Assembly: GCA_035601835.1 (NCBI GenBank)
Contig: DATNNM010000018.1
Coordinates: 62,001 to 126,000 of the forward strand
Direction of reading: 5' to 3'
Length of the DNA: 64,000 nt
Source of the DNA: Candidatus Tumulicola sp.
GTDB lineage: Bacteria > Vulcanimicrobiota > Vulcanimicrobiia > Eremiobacterales > Eremiobacteraceae
Both the position numbers and the translations under genes were made by a program. This document shows, piece by piece, positions 1 to 8,326 of this stretch (within the stretch, counting starts at the first letter, position 1; the number at the start of each line of letters is the position of its first letter). A model generated the notes under the pieces. It did not search any database. It was given only the letters and a program-made list of their open reading frames with translations, and was not told the DNA's origin.

Positions 1-335
1 ATGCCGTCGACGCCGGCCGGGCACTCGAAGATCGGCAATCCGGTGTTGATGCAATTGCGGTAAAAAATGCGCGCGAATGATTTGGCGACCACGCCGGAGA
101 CTCCCGCTCCTTTGAGCGCCACCGCCGCCACTTCGCGCGAGGATCCGCACCCGAAATTCGTATCCGCCACGATGAGGTCGCCGAGCTTCACCTTCTTGAC
201 GAAGTTCGCATCGAGATCTTCCAAGGCGTGTTTGCCCAGTTCCACCGGGTCGATCAGGTTGCAATAGCGGCCGGGAATGATGACGTCGGTGTCGACGTTC
301 TTGCCGTATTTGTGCGCGGTGCCCTTGAGTATCAT
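1..335 (-). CDS. leuD: 3-isopropylmalate dehydratase small subunit (partial)
   Basis: Small subunit of isopropylmalate isomerase, which works with LeuC in the cytosol to interconvert 2- and 3-isopropylmalate during leucine synthesis. About 111 codons are present and the C-terminus lies off the left edge. Family hallmarks are the N-terminal [12 protein letters not shown], the substrate-loop motif NFGCGSSRE and the later RNCINTGLP. The ATG start (MILKG) has GGAGG 13 nt upstream. The large subunit gene lies 1.4 kb away, separated by an aquaporin gene on the other strand and a Uma2 gene, so the usual tight leuCD pair is split here. Confidence 0.93.
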   Translation of the reverse strand, partial: MILKGTAHKYGKNVDTDVIIPGRYCNLIDPVELGKHALEDLDANFVKKVKLGDLIVADTNFGCGSSREVAAVALKGAGVSGVVAKSFARIFYRNCINTGLPIFECPAGVDG

Positions 336-370
336 TGCGGTGACTTATCCTCCGGCCCTTAGGCTTCTCC

Positions 371-384
371 AGCCTCGCGAGGCT
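371..384. promoter_or_regulatory. 14-bp perfect palindrome between leuD and the aquaporin gene
   Basis: AGCCTCGCGAGGCT reads the same on both strands. It sits in the 79-bp gap between the divergently transcribed leuD and the GTG-started aquaporin gene. It could be an operator or part of a dispersed repeat. No function can be shown from this sequence. Confidence 0.3.
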
Positions 385-414
385 CGCCTTGAGTAGCCCG
401 CGAACGTCGCGGAC

Positions 415-1152
415 GTGAACGAGGTCGAACAGCCGGTCCGCCCGGAGCCGGAACGGCGAATCCGCCACCCGCTCCACCGCTGTCTTTTGGCGGAGTGCAC
501 TGGCACCTTCGTGCTGACCACCGTCGCCGCGGGCGGCGACGTCATTGACGTCGTCAGCGGTGGGCAAATCGGACACGTCGGAAAATATCTCGCGTCCGGA
601 CTCATCCTCACCGGGCTCATCTATTCGCTCAGCGGGATGTCGGGCGCTCATTTCAATCCGGCGGTAACGCTGGCGTTTGCGCTGCGTGGCTCATTCCCGT
701 GGGGAAGGGCGGCTGCGTACTGGCTGAGTCAACTCGTCGGCGCGATTCTTGCGGGCGGCCTATTAGCAGCTTTTTTCTCCGTCGCAAATCTTGCGAAAGG
801 CGCGAGCGCGCCCACGCTGCTGTCGCCGCTCGGGATGACGCTGTGGGAGGCGGTGCTCGCGTTCATCTTGGTGTCCGTGATCTTGGCCACGACCGATGAG
901 CGGGCAGTGGTGGGGAAAAACGCCGCCATCGCGATCGGATTCACGATCGCCGTGCTCGGACTGTTCTCAAGTCCGGTGAGCGGAGCGTCCATGAACCCGG
1001 CCCGCTCCTTAGGCCCGATGATCGTCGCCTTTTCTTTCGACCGCTGGTGGTGTTACGTGTTGGGTCCGCTGCTCGGCGCGATTGTAGCGGCCGGTGTAGT
1101 GCGACTGATCCATGGCCAGTCGGCGGAAAACGCAGCATTGCCCGGAGAGTGA
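415..1152 (+). CDS. MIP/aquaporin family channel
   Basis: Inner-membrane channel of the major intrinsic protein family, 245 residues, the usual length. The two half-helix signature motifs are present: HFNPAVT (NPA at residues 81-83) and SMNPARS (NPA at 194-196), each in one of two hydrophobic repeats. About six membrane segments are visible. Water versus glycerol or another small solute cannot be decided by eye. The start is GTG at 415 (MNEVEQ), with a charged N-terminal tail of about 20 residues before the first helix. It is transcribed alone, between leuD and a convergent Uma2 gene 18 bp away. Confidence 0.92.
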   Translation: MNEVEQPVRPEPERRIRHPLHRCLLAECTGTFVLTTVAAGGDVIDVVSGGQIGHVGKYLASGLILTGLIYSLSGMSGAHFNPAVTLAFALRGSFPWGRAAAYWLSQLVGAILAGGLLAAFFSVANLAKGASAPTLLSPLGMTLWEAVLAFILVSVILATTDERAVVGKNAAIAIGFTIAVLGLFSSPVSGASMNPARSLGPMIVAFSFDRWWCYVLGPLLGAIVAAGVVRLIHGQSAENAALPGE

Positions 1153-1170
1153 AGCCAGGCCAAACCGTCG

Positions 1171-1710
1171 TTACCGTTTCGGTCGAAAAAGCGAATCGAC
1201 GGGAAGGCGGAAGCCGGGCAGGGCAGGATGCTCGAACCACTCACCCGCGTGCCATGTCTTTTCGCCGTGCACATCATGCGCTCTGACGAATCGACGCCGC
1301 AGATCGACCTCGACGACGACCTCGCAGCCCGCCGCCAGGTACACGCCGATCTTGTGCTCGACATCCGCACGCAAATCGCCCGGCGATAGAATTTCAACCG
1401 CCGCGTTCGGAGCGCAGCGCGGAAAATCGGTGCGGTCCTGTTCTTCTTGCGACAGTCGCGCGAATGCGAGAAAAGCGACGTCCGGTACCAAGGGCCGCGC
1501 GGCCTCGCCAGGCGGGGCGATTCGAAAATCCCACTCGCTGCCGACATAGCCGAGACCGCTACGCTCAGCCCAAGCGTCCAACGCGACGACGAACTTCGTC
1601 TGCGCGTATGCATGCGCCGTTCGCGGGCTCATCTTTTGGAGCGCGCGGCCACGCACCCATTCGGTGGCGGGCTTGGTTTCGGGAACGGTGATGTCGAGAA
1701 CTTTAGACAT
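1171..1710 (-). CDS. Uma2 family (DUF820) putative endonuclease
   Basis: A 179-residue protein of the Uma2/DUF820 group, which has a PD-(D/E)XK-like nuclease fold but usually no known substrate. Visible core motifs are the central VPDVAFL (the Asp), AVEILSPGD (the Glu) and the following KIGVYLAAGCEVVVEVD, the usual order in this family. It begins 13 bp after the end of leuC on the same strand, so the two are probably co-transcribed. Such genes are abundant in multicellular or accessory-rich bacteria and their role is unknown. The family call is firm; nuclease activity is inferred. Confidence 0.85.
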   Translation of the reverse strand: MSKVLDITVPETKPATEWVRGRALQKMSPRTAHAYAQTKFVVALDAWAERSGLGYVGSEWDFRIAPPGEAARPLVPDVAFLAFARLSQEEQDRTDFPRCAPNAAVEILSPGDLRADVEHKIGVYLAAGCEVVVEVDLRRRFVRAHDVHGEKTWHAGEWFEHPALPGFRLPVDSLFRPKR

Positions 1711-1723
1711 GCGCGTCTAGCGT

Positions 1724-3010
1724 TTAGGCGGGGATCGCCTCGCTGACCTGCTCGGGGCCGCAGATGTAGCCCATGATCGCTGACGATGCCGCGACGTACG
1801 GACCGGTGAGATACACTTCGCTCTTCACGTGGCCCATGCGGCCGCGGAAATTTCTGTTCGTCGTCGAGATGCAGCGCTCGCCGTCGCTGAGCACGCCCAT
1901 GTGTCCGCCGACGCACGGACCGCAGGTGGGCGTCGAGACCACGCAGCCGGCATCGATGAAGATCTCCGCCAATCCCTCGATGATGCACTGCTTGTAGACT
2001 TTCTGACTGCCGGGGATGACGATGCAGCGCACGTCCGGATGCACCTTGCGCCCCTTGAGCACCTCAGCGGCCTGGCGCATGTCCTCGATGCGCCCGTTGG
2101 TGCACGTCCCGATCACCGCCTGATGAATCTTGATGTCGTTGAGCTCCGAAGCGTTCCTGGTGTTCTCCGGCAGCCACGGCAGCGCGACTTGCGGCTCGAT
2201 CTTGCTGACGTCGATCATCACCGTCCGCTCGTACTCGGCGTTTTTGTCGGCGTGATAGACCGTGTAGTCTTTCTTGCCGACCGCCGCGCAATAGGCCTCG
2301 GCGACCGCGTCAACAGGGAAGATGCCGTTCTTCGCGCCCGCTTCGATCGACATGTTGGCCATGGTGAAGCGGCTGCTGATGGGCAGCTCCTTGATGGTCG
2401 GTCCCGTGAACTCCAACGCACCGTAGATGGCGCCGTCCACGCCCAGCTGGCCGACGGTCTGCAAGATGAGATCTTTGCCCTGCACGTACTTGCGCAGGCC
2501 GCCTTCGAAAATCAATTTGATGGTCTGCGGCACGCGCACCCACATCTCGCCGGTGGCGAAGGCCGCAGCGATGTCCGTGCTGCCGACGCCCGTTGCGAAC
2601 GCGCCCAGGCCGCCGTAGGTCGTGGTATGGCTGTCGCCGCCGATGATCGTCATGCCCGGACCGACGAAGCCGTTCTCGGGCAACACCACATGCTCGATGC
2701 CGCCGCGCCCGACTTCGAAGTAGTGCTGGATGCCCTGCTCCTTGGCGAAATCGCGCATCATGGTGGAGAGGGTGGCGGTGGCGATGTCTTTGTTCGGCGT
2801 GAAGTGACTGGGCACGAGCGCGATCTTGTCGGCGTCCCAGACCTTGTCCGCGCCCTTGATCTTGCGGAATTCGGTGATCGCGACCGCAGCCGACAACTCG
2901 TTGGCCATGACGAGGTCGAGGTCGATCGAGATGATGTCGCCGGGCGCGACATCCGCCTTGCCCGCGTGAGCGGCGAGGATCTTCTCGGTGAGAGTCATCG
3001 GGCGTGCCAT
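1724..3010 (-). CDS. leuC: 3-isopropylmalate dehydratase large subunit
   Basis: Large, 4Fe-4S-containing subunit of isopropylmalate isomerase, 428 residues, matching the shorter prokaryotic LeuC/HacA type rather than the ~470-residue enterobacterial form. Aconitase signatures are clear: GGDSHTTTYGGLGAFATGVG, and the cluster ligands GTCTNGR and PTCGPCVGGHMG. The ATG start follows GGAGG by 7 nt. It is followed by a Uma2 gene after 13 bp. A homoaconitase-like or citraconate-type substrate cannot be excluded, but the nearby leuD supports leucine synthesis. Confidence 0.94.
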   Translation of the reverse strand: MARPMTLTEKILAAHAGKADVAPGDIISIDLDLVMANELSAAVAITEFRKIKGADKVWDADKIALVPSHFTPNKDIATATLSTMMRDFAKEQGIQHYFEVGRGGIEHVVLPENGFVGPGMTIIGGDSHTTTYGGLGAFATGVGSTDIAAAFATGEMWVRVPQTIKLIFEGGLRKYVQGKDLILQTVGQLGVDGAIYGALEFTGPTIKELPISSRFTMANMSIEAGAKNGIFPVDAVAEAYCAAVGKKDYTVYHADKNAEYERTVMIDVSKIEPQVALPWLPENTRNASELNDIKIHQAVIGTCTNGRIEDMRQAAEVLKGRKVHPDVRCIVIPGSQKVYKQCIIEGLAEIFIDAGCVVSTPTCGPCVGGHMGVLSDGERCISTTNRNFRGRMGHVKSEVYLTGPYVAASSAIMGYICGPEQVSEAIPA

Positions 3011-3073
3011 GGGAGTGCCTCCGGGTCGGAAAAATCAGCCTAGATAGGTTCTGTACGTGCTCGTTTAGTCCCG

Positions 3074-3811
3074 CTAGAATTTCCCGAAGAAGGACGTGAT
3101 GTCGAAGAGCAGGGAGCGCTTGCTCTTGTCGAGAGCGCACGTCATGTCAAGACGGTCGTATTGTTTGCCGCCGCTCGAGAACAGCGCTTGGTCTCCGATG
3201 TTCCAATCTCCGGCGCATGGCGGGATAGTGTTGGCATAGTAGCGTTCGAAATGGACGCCCTCGTCTTCGCTGCGCGCGTTGATGATGTAGGCTTTCTGGA
3301 TGTTCGAGCCGTCGTGCGGGTCATCTTTGCCCGTGGCCGGGCCCGCCGGCGGCGGCTTGTTGTCGAGCAGGCGGATATAGACGATGACGCCTTTTGAGAA
3401 TTCATAGATCCAGGTGCCGCGCGCGCCTTTATAGATGTACTCCGCCGAGCCACCGGCCGCCGCGGGCACCGAAGGCTCCCCGCGTTTGGCCTTGAGCTGG
3501 CCCACCGTATTTCCGATGGAGACCCCGGACGGATCCGTCAGGCCTGCTCGTGAACCGCCGGCGCGATTGGCGACGGCGCTGATATCCTGAACGATGCCCG
3601 AGCGCGTGCTGATGATCATGTACGCGTCGCGGTTCGGAGCGCGGTTCCACGTCAGCACCGAGCCGTCGGGCAGTTGGCGCGTCAGCAGCGGCTGACCGCT
3701 CGCGGCGACCACGTCCGAAAATGCTTCTTCCGGCCAGACGCCTTGCCACGAATCCGTGTTCGGCGGCGGCGTCGCCGCAATCAAGAACGCCAGCGTAAGC
3801 GACTCGATCAT
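3074..3811 (-). CDS. secreted hypothetical protein
   Basis: A 245-residue protein I do not recognise. It has a short hydrophobic N-terminus (ESLTLAFLIAATPPP) that may be a signal peptide. The middle (GNTVGQLKAKRGEP, then a Tyr/Trp-rich stretch ending GVIVYIRLLD) resembles the small repeat-type periplasmic folds that compare a predicted and a measured ratio, such as SmpA/BLIP-like domains, but this is only a loose likeness. Two Cys (PPCAGDW and MTCALD) could form a disulfide. It lies between the permease gene (15 bp upstream) and leuC (63 bp downstream) on the same strand. Confidence 0.65.
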   Translation of the reverse strand: MIESLTLAFLIAATPPPNTDSWQGVWPEEAFSDVVAASGQPLLTRQLPDGSVLTWNRAPNRDAYMIISTRSGIVQDISAVANRAGGSRAGLTDPSGVSIGNTVGQLKAKRGEPSVPAAAGGSAEYIYKGARGTWIYEFSKGVIVYIRLLDNKPPPAGPATGKDDPHDGSNIQKAYIINARSEDEGVHFERYYANTIPPCAGDWNIGDQALFSSGGKQYDRLDMTCALDKSKRSLLFDITSFFGKF

Positions 3812-3826
3812 CTCAAACCCCTCTGT

Positions 3827-5197
3827 TCAAACCCTTTGTAGTGCCGGGGCTTTAGCCCCGGGTCTTTTTCCCACCAGCGCCGCGATGATGATCCCCACCA
3901 CGACGCAGATCAGCGCGATGACTTGATCCACGAACGACTGGCTGCGGAAATTCACCACGAGCAGGGCCGTCACCGCCAGCGTGCCGAGCGCCGGCAGGAC
4001 GATACGCGTCGCGTCGGTGAGCGGCACGCGGCGCTTGGCGAAATACCAGACGCACGCCGCGCCGGTGAAGATGTAGGTTAAGCCGAGCAAGATCGATGAC
4101 GCGTTCACGACTTCGGACAGCGCCGCCTTGACACTCGGAACGATCGCGATGAGCAGCGTGAGCGCAAGCGCGCCGGCGCTCACCACGACGATACTCCACA
4201 CCGGCGTGCCGAATTTCGGATGGACCGTCGCCAGCGAGGCGGGCAGCGTGCCGTTGCGCGCCGCCGAGAACAACAGACGCGAAAGCCCGAGCTGCGTCGT
4301 CCATAAGGCCGCGCCGGAGGAGGCCAGCACAGTCAGGACCATGAGCCAGCTGCGCCAGCCGCCGCCGAGCTGTAGCGCGACGTAGGCGAGCGTGTCGGTG
4401 GCGTGGTCTGCGATGCCTTGCACCGGCGCGACGCGCATGAATGCGATCGAGCAGAGCACCATCATGCCGACCGTCACCGTCAAGGCGATCAATCCGCCAA
4501 GGCCCGGATTGCGATCCGACCCCGTGTGCTCTTCCGATGTGTAGGTCGAAACCTCCCAGCCGTCGGTGACCCAAATAGCGAGGACCATCGCGGACAGGAA
4601 CCCCGCAAAGCCGCCTGACCCGAGGCCCAAGAGTTGCTTCGGGCTTTGCAGCGACTGCGCAGCCGCCGGATGCGTGAACGCCAGGATCGCGAAGAACAGC
4701 AAGGCGGCGAATTCGAGCGACAGGAACAGCGCGGTCGTGTTGGCGGTCGGGCGCATGCCGGTCATCAGCAGCACGCCCGCTCCGATGACCCACACGCCGC
4801 CGACCAGCGCGACCGCGTGCGTATCGGCAGCCGCTCCAGGCCAGAGCAGGCTCAAGCTGTAGATGCCGGCTGGCACGACCGACGCAACGCTTGCCACGAA
4901 GTACGACAGCACGACGATCCAGCCGGCGAAAAGAGCGAAGCGCGCGCCGAAAGCGATGCGCGTCCAGGCGTAGGTCGAGCCGGCCTCGGGTTGCTCTTCG
5001 CACAGGCGATGGAAGGCGATCGCGATGAAGGCAGCGGGGATGGCGAGCACGACCAGCGCGAGCGGGGCCCCGAAACCGGACGCGGCGACCATCAGACCGA
5101 AGGTCGCCGCTATCGAGTAGGCGGGCGCCATGCTGGCGGACGACAGGACCGAGAGGTCGCCCAGCCCCAAGACCCGCGCGAGCGCTACGCGCTGCAA
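3827..5197 (-). CDS. APC superfamily amino-acid permease
   Basis: Inner-membrane amino acid/polyamine/organocation transporter, 456 residues with about 12 hydrophobic segments. Family features include the N-terminal SASMAPAYSIAATFG unwound-helix region, and the EEQPEAGSTYAWTRIAFG motif typical of the first periplasmic/cytoplasmic loop. The substrate is unknown. The start appears to be TTG, 9 nt after the S53 protease stop, so it is probably co-transcribed with it. The last residues (RPGAKAPALQRV) are encoded by a GTAG-hairpin repeat on the opposite strand, so the native C-terminus was probably altered by repeat insertion. Confidence 0.88.
   Translation of the reverse strand: MQRVALARVLGLGDLSVLSSASMAPAYSIAATFGLMVAASGFGAPLALVVLAIPAAFIAIAFHRLCEEQPEAGSTYAWTRIAFGARFALFAGWIVVLSYFVASVASVVPAGIYSLSLLWPGAAADTHAVALVGGVWVIGAGVLLMTGMRPTANTTALFLSLEFAALLFFAILAFTHPAAAQSLQSPKQLLGLGSGGFAGFLSAMVLAIWVTDGWEVSTYTSEEHTGSDRNPGLGGLIALTVTVGMMVLCSIAFMRVAPVQGIADHATDTLAYVALQLGGGWRSWLMVLTVLASSGAALWTTQLGLSRLLFSAARNGTLPASLATVHPKFGTPVWSIVVVSAGALALTLLIAIVPSVKAALSEVVNASSILLGLTYIFTGAACVWYFAKRRVPLTDATRIVLPALGTLAVTALLVVNFRSQSFVDQVIALICVVVGIIIAALVGKRPGAKAPALQRV
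3837..3862 (+). repeat. GTAG-headed hairpin repeat (REP-like), CCGGGGC stem
   Basis: Head TGTAGTG followed by the stem-loop CCGGGGCTTTAGCCCCGG. It overlaps the 3' end of the permease gene and supplies its last codons in the reverse sense. Same type as copies at 11387, 15379, 44359 and 47753. Confidence 0.85.
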
Positions 5198-5206
5198 CGT
5201 TGCCGG

Positions 5207-6562
5207 CTAGAAGGCGCCTGAGCCGCTGGGCGACCCGTTGCCGGTCGGGCCGTCATAGCCGGCGACCGCGTTGCACAGGTACGTGCCGCAACTGCCGTTG
5301 CTGCCGCCGACGACGTCGAACAGCGAGCTTGTATGGCTGTACGAGAACGAACCGTAGGTCACCGATGACGCGTTGCCGGCAAGGCCGTAGACCGACGCGA
5401 TGATCGGCGACGACACGCTGGTGCTGCCGAACACGAGCCAGCCGCAGCCGCGACGGCAGAAGCTGTCGTACACGGCCACGCCGGTGCTCGGATCGGCGAC
5501 CGCGGACACATCCGCGATGGTGCGATTGGCGCAGCCCGGGTCGGTCTGCCAGCTCGGCTTGGGCTCGAACGCGCTGCAGCCGCTGCCGGCGCCGCTCCAT
5601 GCCGTTTCGGACCAGCCGCGCGAGGTGCCGGCGCTGACCAGACTCGTGCCGCCGACGGCCGTCACGAATTGCGACGCTGCCGGATACTGCGCGCCGAAGC
5701 CGCTATCGCCGGAGCTTGCCGTGATGGCGACGCCGGGATGGTTGTAGTGCGTATCCGACGACAGCTCACCCGAAGACTCGCCGCCGCCGTAGCTGTTGCT
5801 GACCGCGTTGGCTCCCAAGTTTGCCGCCGTATCCACCGAAGCGGCGAGGTCCGCCAGCGAATTTGAATTCGCTTCGACCAGCAGGATGTGGCAATTGGGG
5901 CACGTCGCGGAGACCATGTCGACATCGAGCGAGATCTCTTGGGCCCACGAAGCGTTCGAACTTGGATAACTGCCCTGCGTGCCGCTTTGGTTGACTTTGC
6001 GGAAACAGCCGTTCGCGGTCGTGCACGGCGCGATGCCGAACTGCGCGCGATACACGCCGAGGTCGGCCTCGGCATTGGGGTCGTCAAAGGCGTCGACGAT
6101 CGCGACCGTTTGGCCGCTGCCGGCGCTGGACGGCAGCTTGTACGCCGACTGCAGCGTGCAGGGCGTGTAGCCCGGCGGCGGGTTGGTGCAATTGAAGCCG
6201 GTCGGCGGAGGCGTCGGGGTCGGACCTCCCGTCGGCGTCGGCGTCGGTGTTGGGCCGGGCGTCGGGGTCGCGGTTGGGCCCGGGGTCGGCGTGTGATGCT
6301 TGAGCGGTTGGATGCCCTGCGTCGGGATGTCGATGCGCATGAGCGCGTAGCAGCGGGCGTATCCCGACCCGACGTTAGCGCACGCGTGCGCGGCATTGCC
6401 GCGCACCCCGTTCGCTATATTGGAAGCCAGAATATCGACGTCGGAACTCGCCGCCACGTTAGCGGCCGGCGGAGCGCTCGTCGCCGTGGAGAGGTTCGAA
6501 CACGCGGCTGCGCTCGCAGCTAACGCGAACAAGGTGATGAATCGGAAAAGTTTAGACATCAT
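5207..6562 (-). CDS. secreted S53 (sedolisin/kumamolisin-like) serine protease
   Basis: Exported acid-protease-type S53 peptidase of about 451 residues. The N-terminus (MMSKLFRFITLFALAASAAAC) is a lipoprotein signal with a Cys after ASAAA. A Pro/Thr-rich linker covers roughly residues 90-120. The catalytic domain carries WAQEISLDVD (Glu and Asp of the triad), SSGDSGFG (oxyanion-hole Asp) and the nucleophile region GSTSVSSP, where the usual SGTS Gly is Ser. I use the ATG at 6562 rather than an upstream ATG at 6589, because GGGAG lies 8 nt before it. No large N-terminal propeptide is visible. It is followed by the permease gene and preceded by another secreted protease. Confidence 0.87.
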   Translation of the reverse strand: MMSKLFRFITLFALAASAAACSNLSTATSAPPAANVAASSDVDILASNIANGVRGNAAHACANVGSGYARCYALMRIDIPTQGIQPLKHHTPTPGPTATPTPGPTPTPTPTGGPTPTPPPTGFNCTNPPPGYTPCTLQSAYKLPSSAGSGQTVAIVDAFDDPNAEADLGVYRAQFGIAPCTTANGCFRKVNQSGTQGSYPSSNASWAQEISLDVDMVSATCPNCHILLVEANSNSLADLAASVDTAANLGANAVSNSYGGGESSGELSSDTHYNHPGVAITASSGDSGFGAQYPAASQFVTAVGGTSLVSAGTSRGWSETAWSGAGSGCSAFEPKPSWQTDPGCANRTIADVSAVADPSTGVAVYDSFCRRGCGWLVFGSTSVSSPIIASVYGLAGNASSVTYGSFSYSHTSSLFDVVGGSNGSCGTYLCNAVAGYDGPTGNGSPSGSGAF

Positions 6563-6664
6563 GCATGCTCCCTGCAAATGCAACGACACCCGGATACAAG
6601 CGATCCCGCCCCGCGTTTCGGCGCAGGGACGGCAGCGACCTTGCCTCGACGCGACGCGCTTCGC

Positions 6665-8146
6665 TTACGTATGGTTGAGGGTCGCGAGCGCGTCGATGCG
6701 TCCCTGGCCTTGATGCGCGTCGCCGATGTTGTGAGCCCAGGTCCTTATGGTGATGCGTGCGGTGTTCGGCGAAATCCCCGGCGTCTTCGAGGCCATGAGC
6801 GCGGCGAGACCCGCGACGTGCGGCGTCGCTTGCGACGTGCCGGCGAAAAACGCGCTGTGGAAGCCGGTGCCGCTGAACGCCGTGGTCGAGTAGTTGTTGA
6901 TGACCCACTGGAGATAGTCGCATGCCGGCGAAACTCCGCAGCTCTGCTGGGCAAGTGTCGGATCGCCGCCGGGCGCGACCACGTCAAGCCGCGAACCGAA
7001 GTTCGAATACGACGCTACGTATTCTGTGGGCGAGGACGGAGTCGTGGTGTCGTCAATGGCGCTCGCACCGACCGCGATCACGCCGGTATACGCTGCGGGG
7101 AAGTCGACGATGTTCGCCGAGCCGTTGCCTGAAGCGCCCACCAAGATGACGCCCGCGGTGATCGCCGCGGCCGCAGCCGCCGATTCAGTCGGATCGGAGC
7201 TGGCCGAGCCGTAGCTCATGCTGATGACTTTCGCGCCGTGCGCGACCGCGTAGTTGATCGCCGCGGCCGAGTCCGCCGACGACGCGGTTGGGTTCGGGGT
7301 TCCGCTCGTCGGGTGCGGGAAGATGCGGATCTCCATGAGGCTGACGTTCCAGCCCACGCCGGCCCAGCGCAGCGCGTTGTTGGTCGATCCGGCCGCGATG
7401 CTGCTGACGTTGGTGCCGTGGCCGTCGTTGTCTTGCGCGGTGGCGAGCAGGTCTTGGACGCCGGTTCCGAGATCGAACACCGCGCTGTTCACGACCTTGG
7501 CGCACAAGTCCGCGTTGTTGGCGTCATAGCCCGTGTCGATCATGGCGATGATCACGGACGACGAGCCTGTCGTGATATCCCAAGCGGCGGGCATGTTGGT
7601 GATCCACATGTCCTGCTGCACGTGCGTCGTCTGCGGACCCGTGAGCATCTGACTTGCTGTGCCGAAGCCCGGATCGTTGGGGATCGTCGTCTGGAGATAG
7701 CGCGGCACGACCGGCGCCGCGTCGACGATGCCCGGAGTTCCGCGCAGAGCGGCGGCCGCCGAAGCGGCGTCGCGGCCCTGCGGCAGATCGATGACGGCCC
7801 AGCCTTGCGGATTGACCGGCGCGGACTGCTTGCCGCCGATGCGACCAAGCGCAGCGGTCACAGCGGGTTCTTGGCCCGTTCCCGAATATTTGACTGACAC
7901 GCGCGCGAGCGGCATGCTCGGTTGCTGCTGGCCGCGGTTCACCGGGCGCACGAACGGCGTGTCGGGCACGCCCGCGGTGATGCTCGATGCCCCGCTATTG
8001 CATCCGGCGATACCCGCTGGTGTCGGCGTCGGGGTGGGGCCCCCGCCGCCGCCGGTGCCGCCGCCGCCGCCGCTGCACGCGGCGAGCGCCAAAGCGGCGA
8101 TGATCGAAAGCGCCTTGAGGCGCGGAGCAAGATTGCGAAGCTTCAT
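6665..8146 (-). CDS. secreted S8 subtilisin-like serine protease (lipoprotein)
   Basis: A 493-residue subtilase. The signal peptide ends in LALAAC, a lipobox, followed by poly-Gly and a short PTPTP linker. A propeptide-like region (about 60-150) precedes the catalytic domain. The triad is visible: Asp in IAMIDTGYD, His in DGHGTNVSSIAAG, Ser in FAGTSQATPHVAGLAALMA. It is probably anchored to or released from the outer face of the cell, degrading extracellular protein. The ATG has GGAGG 10 nt upstream. It lies 102 bp upstream of the S53 gene on the same strand, so the two may form one secreted-protease unit. Confidence 0.92.
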   Translation of the reverse strand: MKLRNLAPRLKALSIIAALALAACSGGGGGTGGGGGPTPTPTPAGIAGCNSGASSITAGVPDTPFVRPVNRGQQQPSMPLARVSVKYSGTGQEPAVTAALGRIGGKQSAPVNPQGWAVIDLPQGRDAASAAAALRGTPGIVDAAPVVPRYLQTTIPNDPGFGTASQMLTGPQTTHVQQDMWITNMPAAWDITTGSSSVIIAMIDTGYDANNADLCAKVVNSAVFDLGTGVQDLLATAQDNDGHGTNVSSIAAGSTNNALRWAGVGWNVSLMEIRIFPHPTSGTPNPTASSADSAAAINYAVAHGAKVISMSYGSASSDPTESAAAAAAITAGVILVGASGNGSANIVDFPAAYTGVIAVGASAIDDTTTPSSPTEYVASYSNFGSRLDVVAPGGDPTLAQQSCGVSPACDYLQWVINNYSTTAFSGTGFHSAFFAGTSQATPHVAGLAALMASKTPGISPNTARITIRTWAHNIGDAHQGQGRIDALATLNHT

Positions 8147-8246
8147 TAAGGCAAGGCCTCCAAATTGGGTTAGGTGAGCGCCCCAGGCTCAAACGGAGGG
8201 TTCCGTTTGCGGCGGCCGGCGTCCCGCCGCGTTCCCGAATCATTCA

Positions 8247-8275
8247 TCTATATATAACGACATAATGGCGCACAA
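8247..8275 (-). promoter_or_regulatory. possible sigma70-type promoter for the S8 protease gene
   Basis: On the minus strand TTGTGC, a 17-bp spacer and TATAGA lie about 100 bp before the S8 start. They sit in an AT-rich patch (ATCTATATATAAC) that stands out in this high-GC 180-bp divergent gap. The match is weak (3/6 and 4/6) and the same patch could serve the histidine kinase gene on the other strand. Confidence 0.3.
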
Positions 8276-8326
8276 AGTGCAGTGCCCGCCGGAGGTCCCG
8301 CTCGTCACGGACATAATTGACCGCGC

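Noticed and set aside
1171-1710. Toxin-antitoxin role for the Uma2 gene
   Set aside because: No small partner gene is next to it; it simply follows leuC.
1829-3043. 404-codon plus-strand ORF opposite leuC
   Set aside because: It is the shadow of the clear aconitase-family gene on the minus strand; the translation is rich in His/Arg/Asp with no family likeness.
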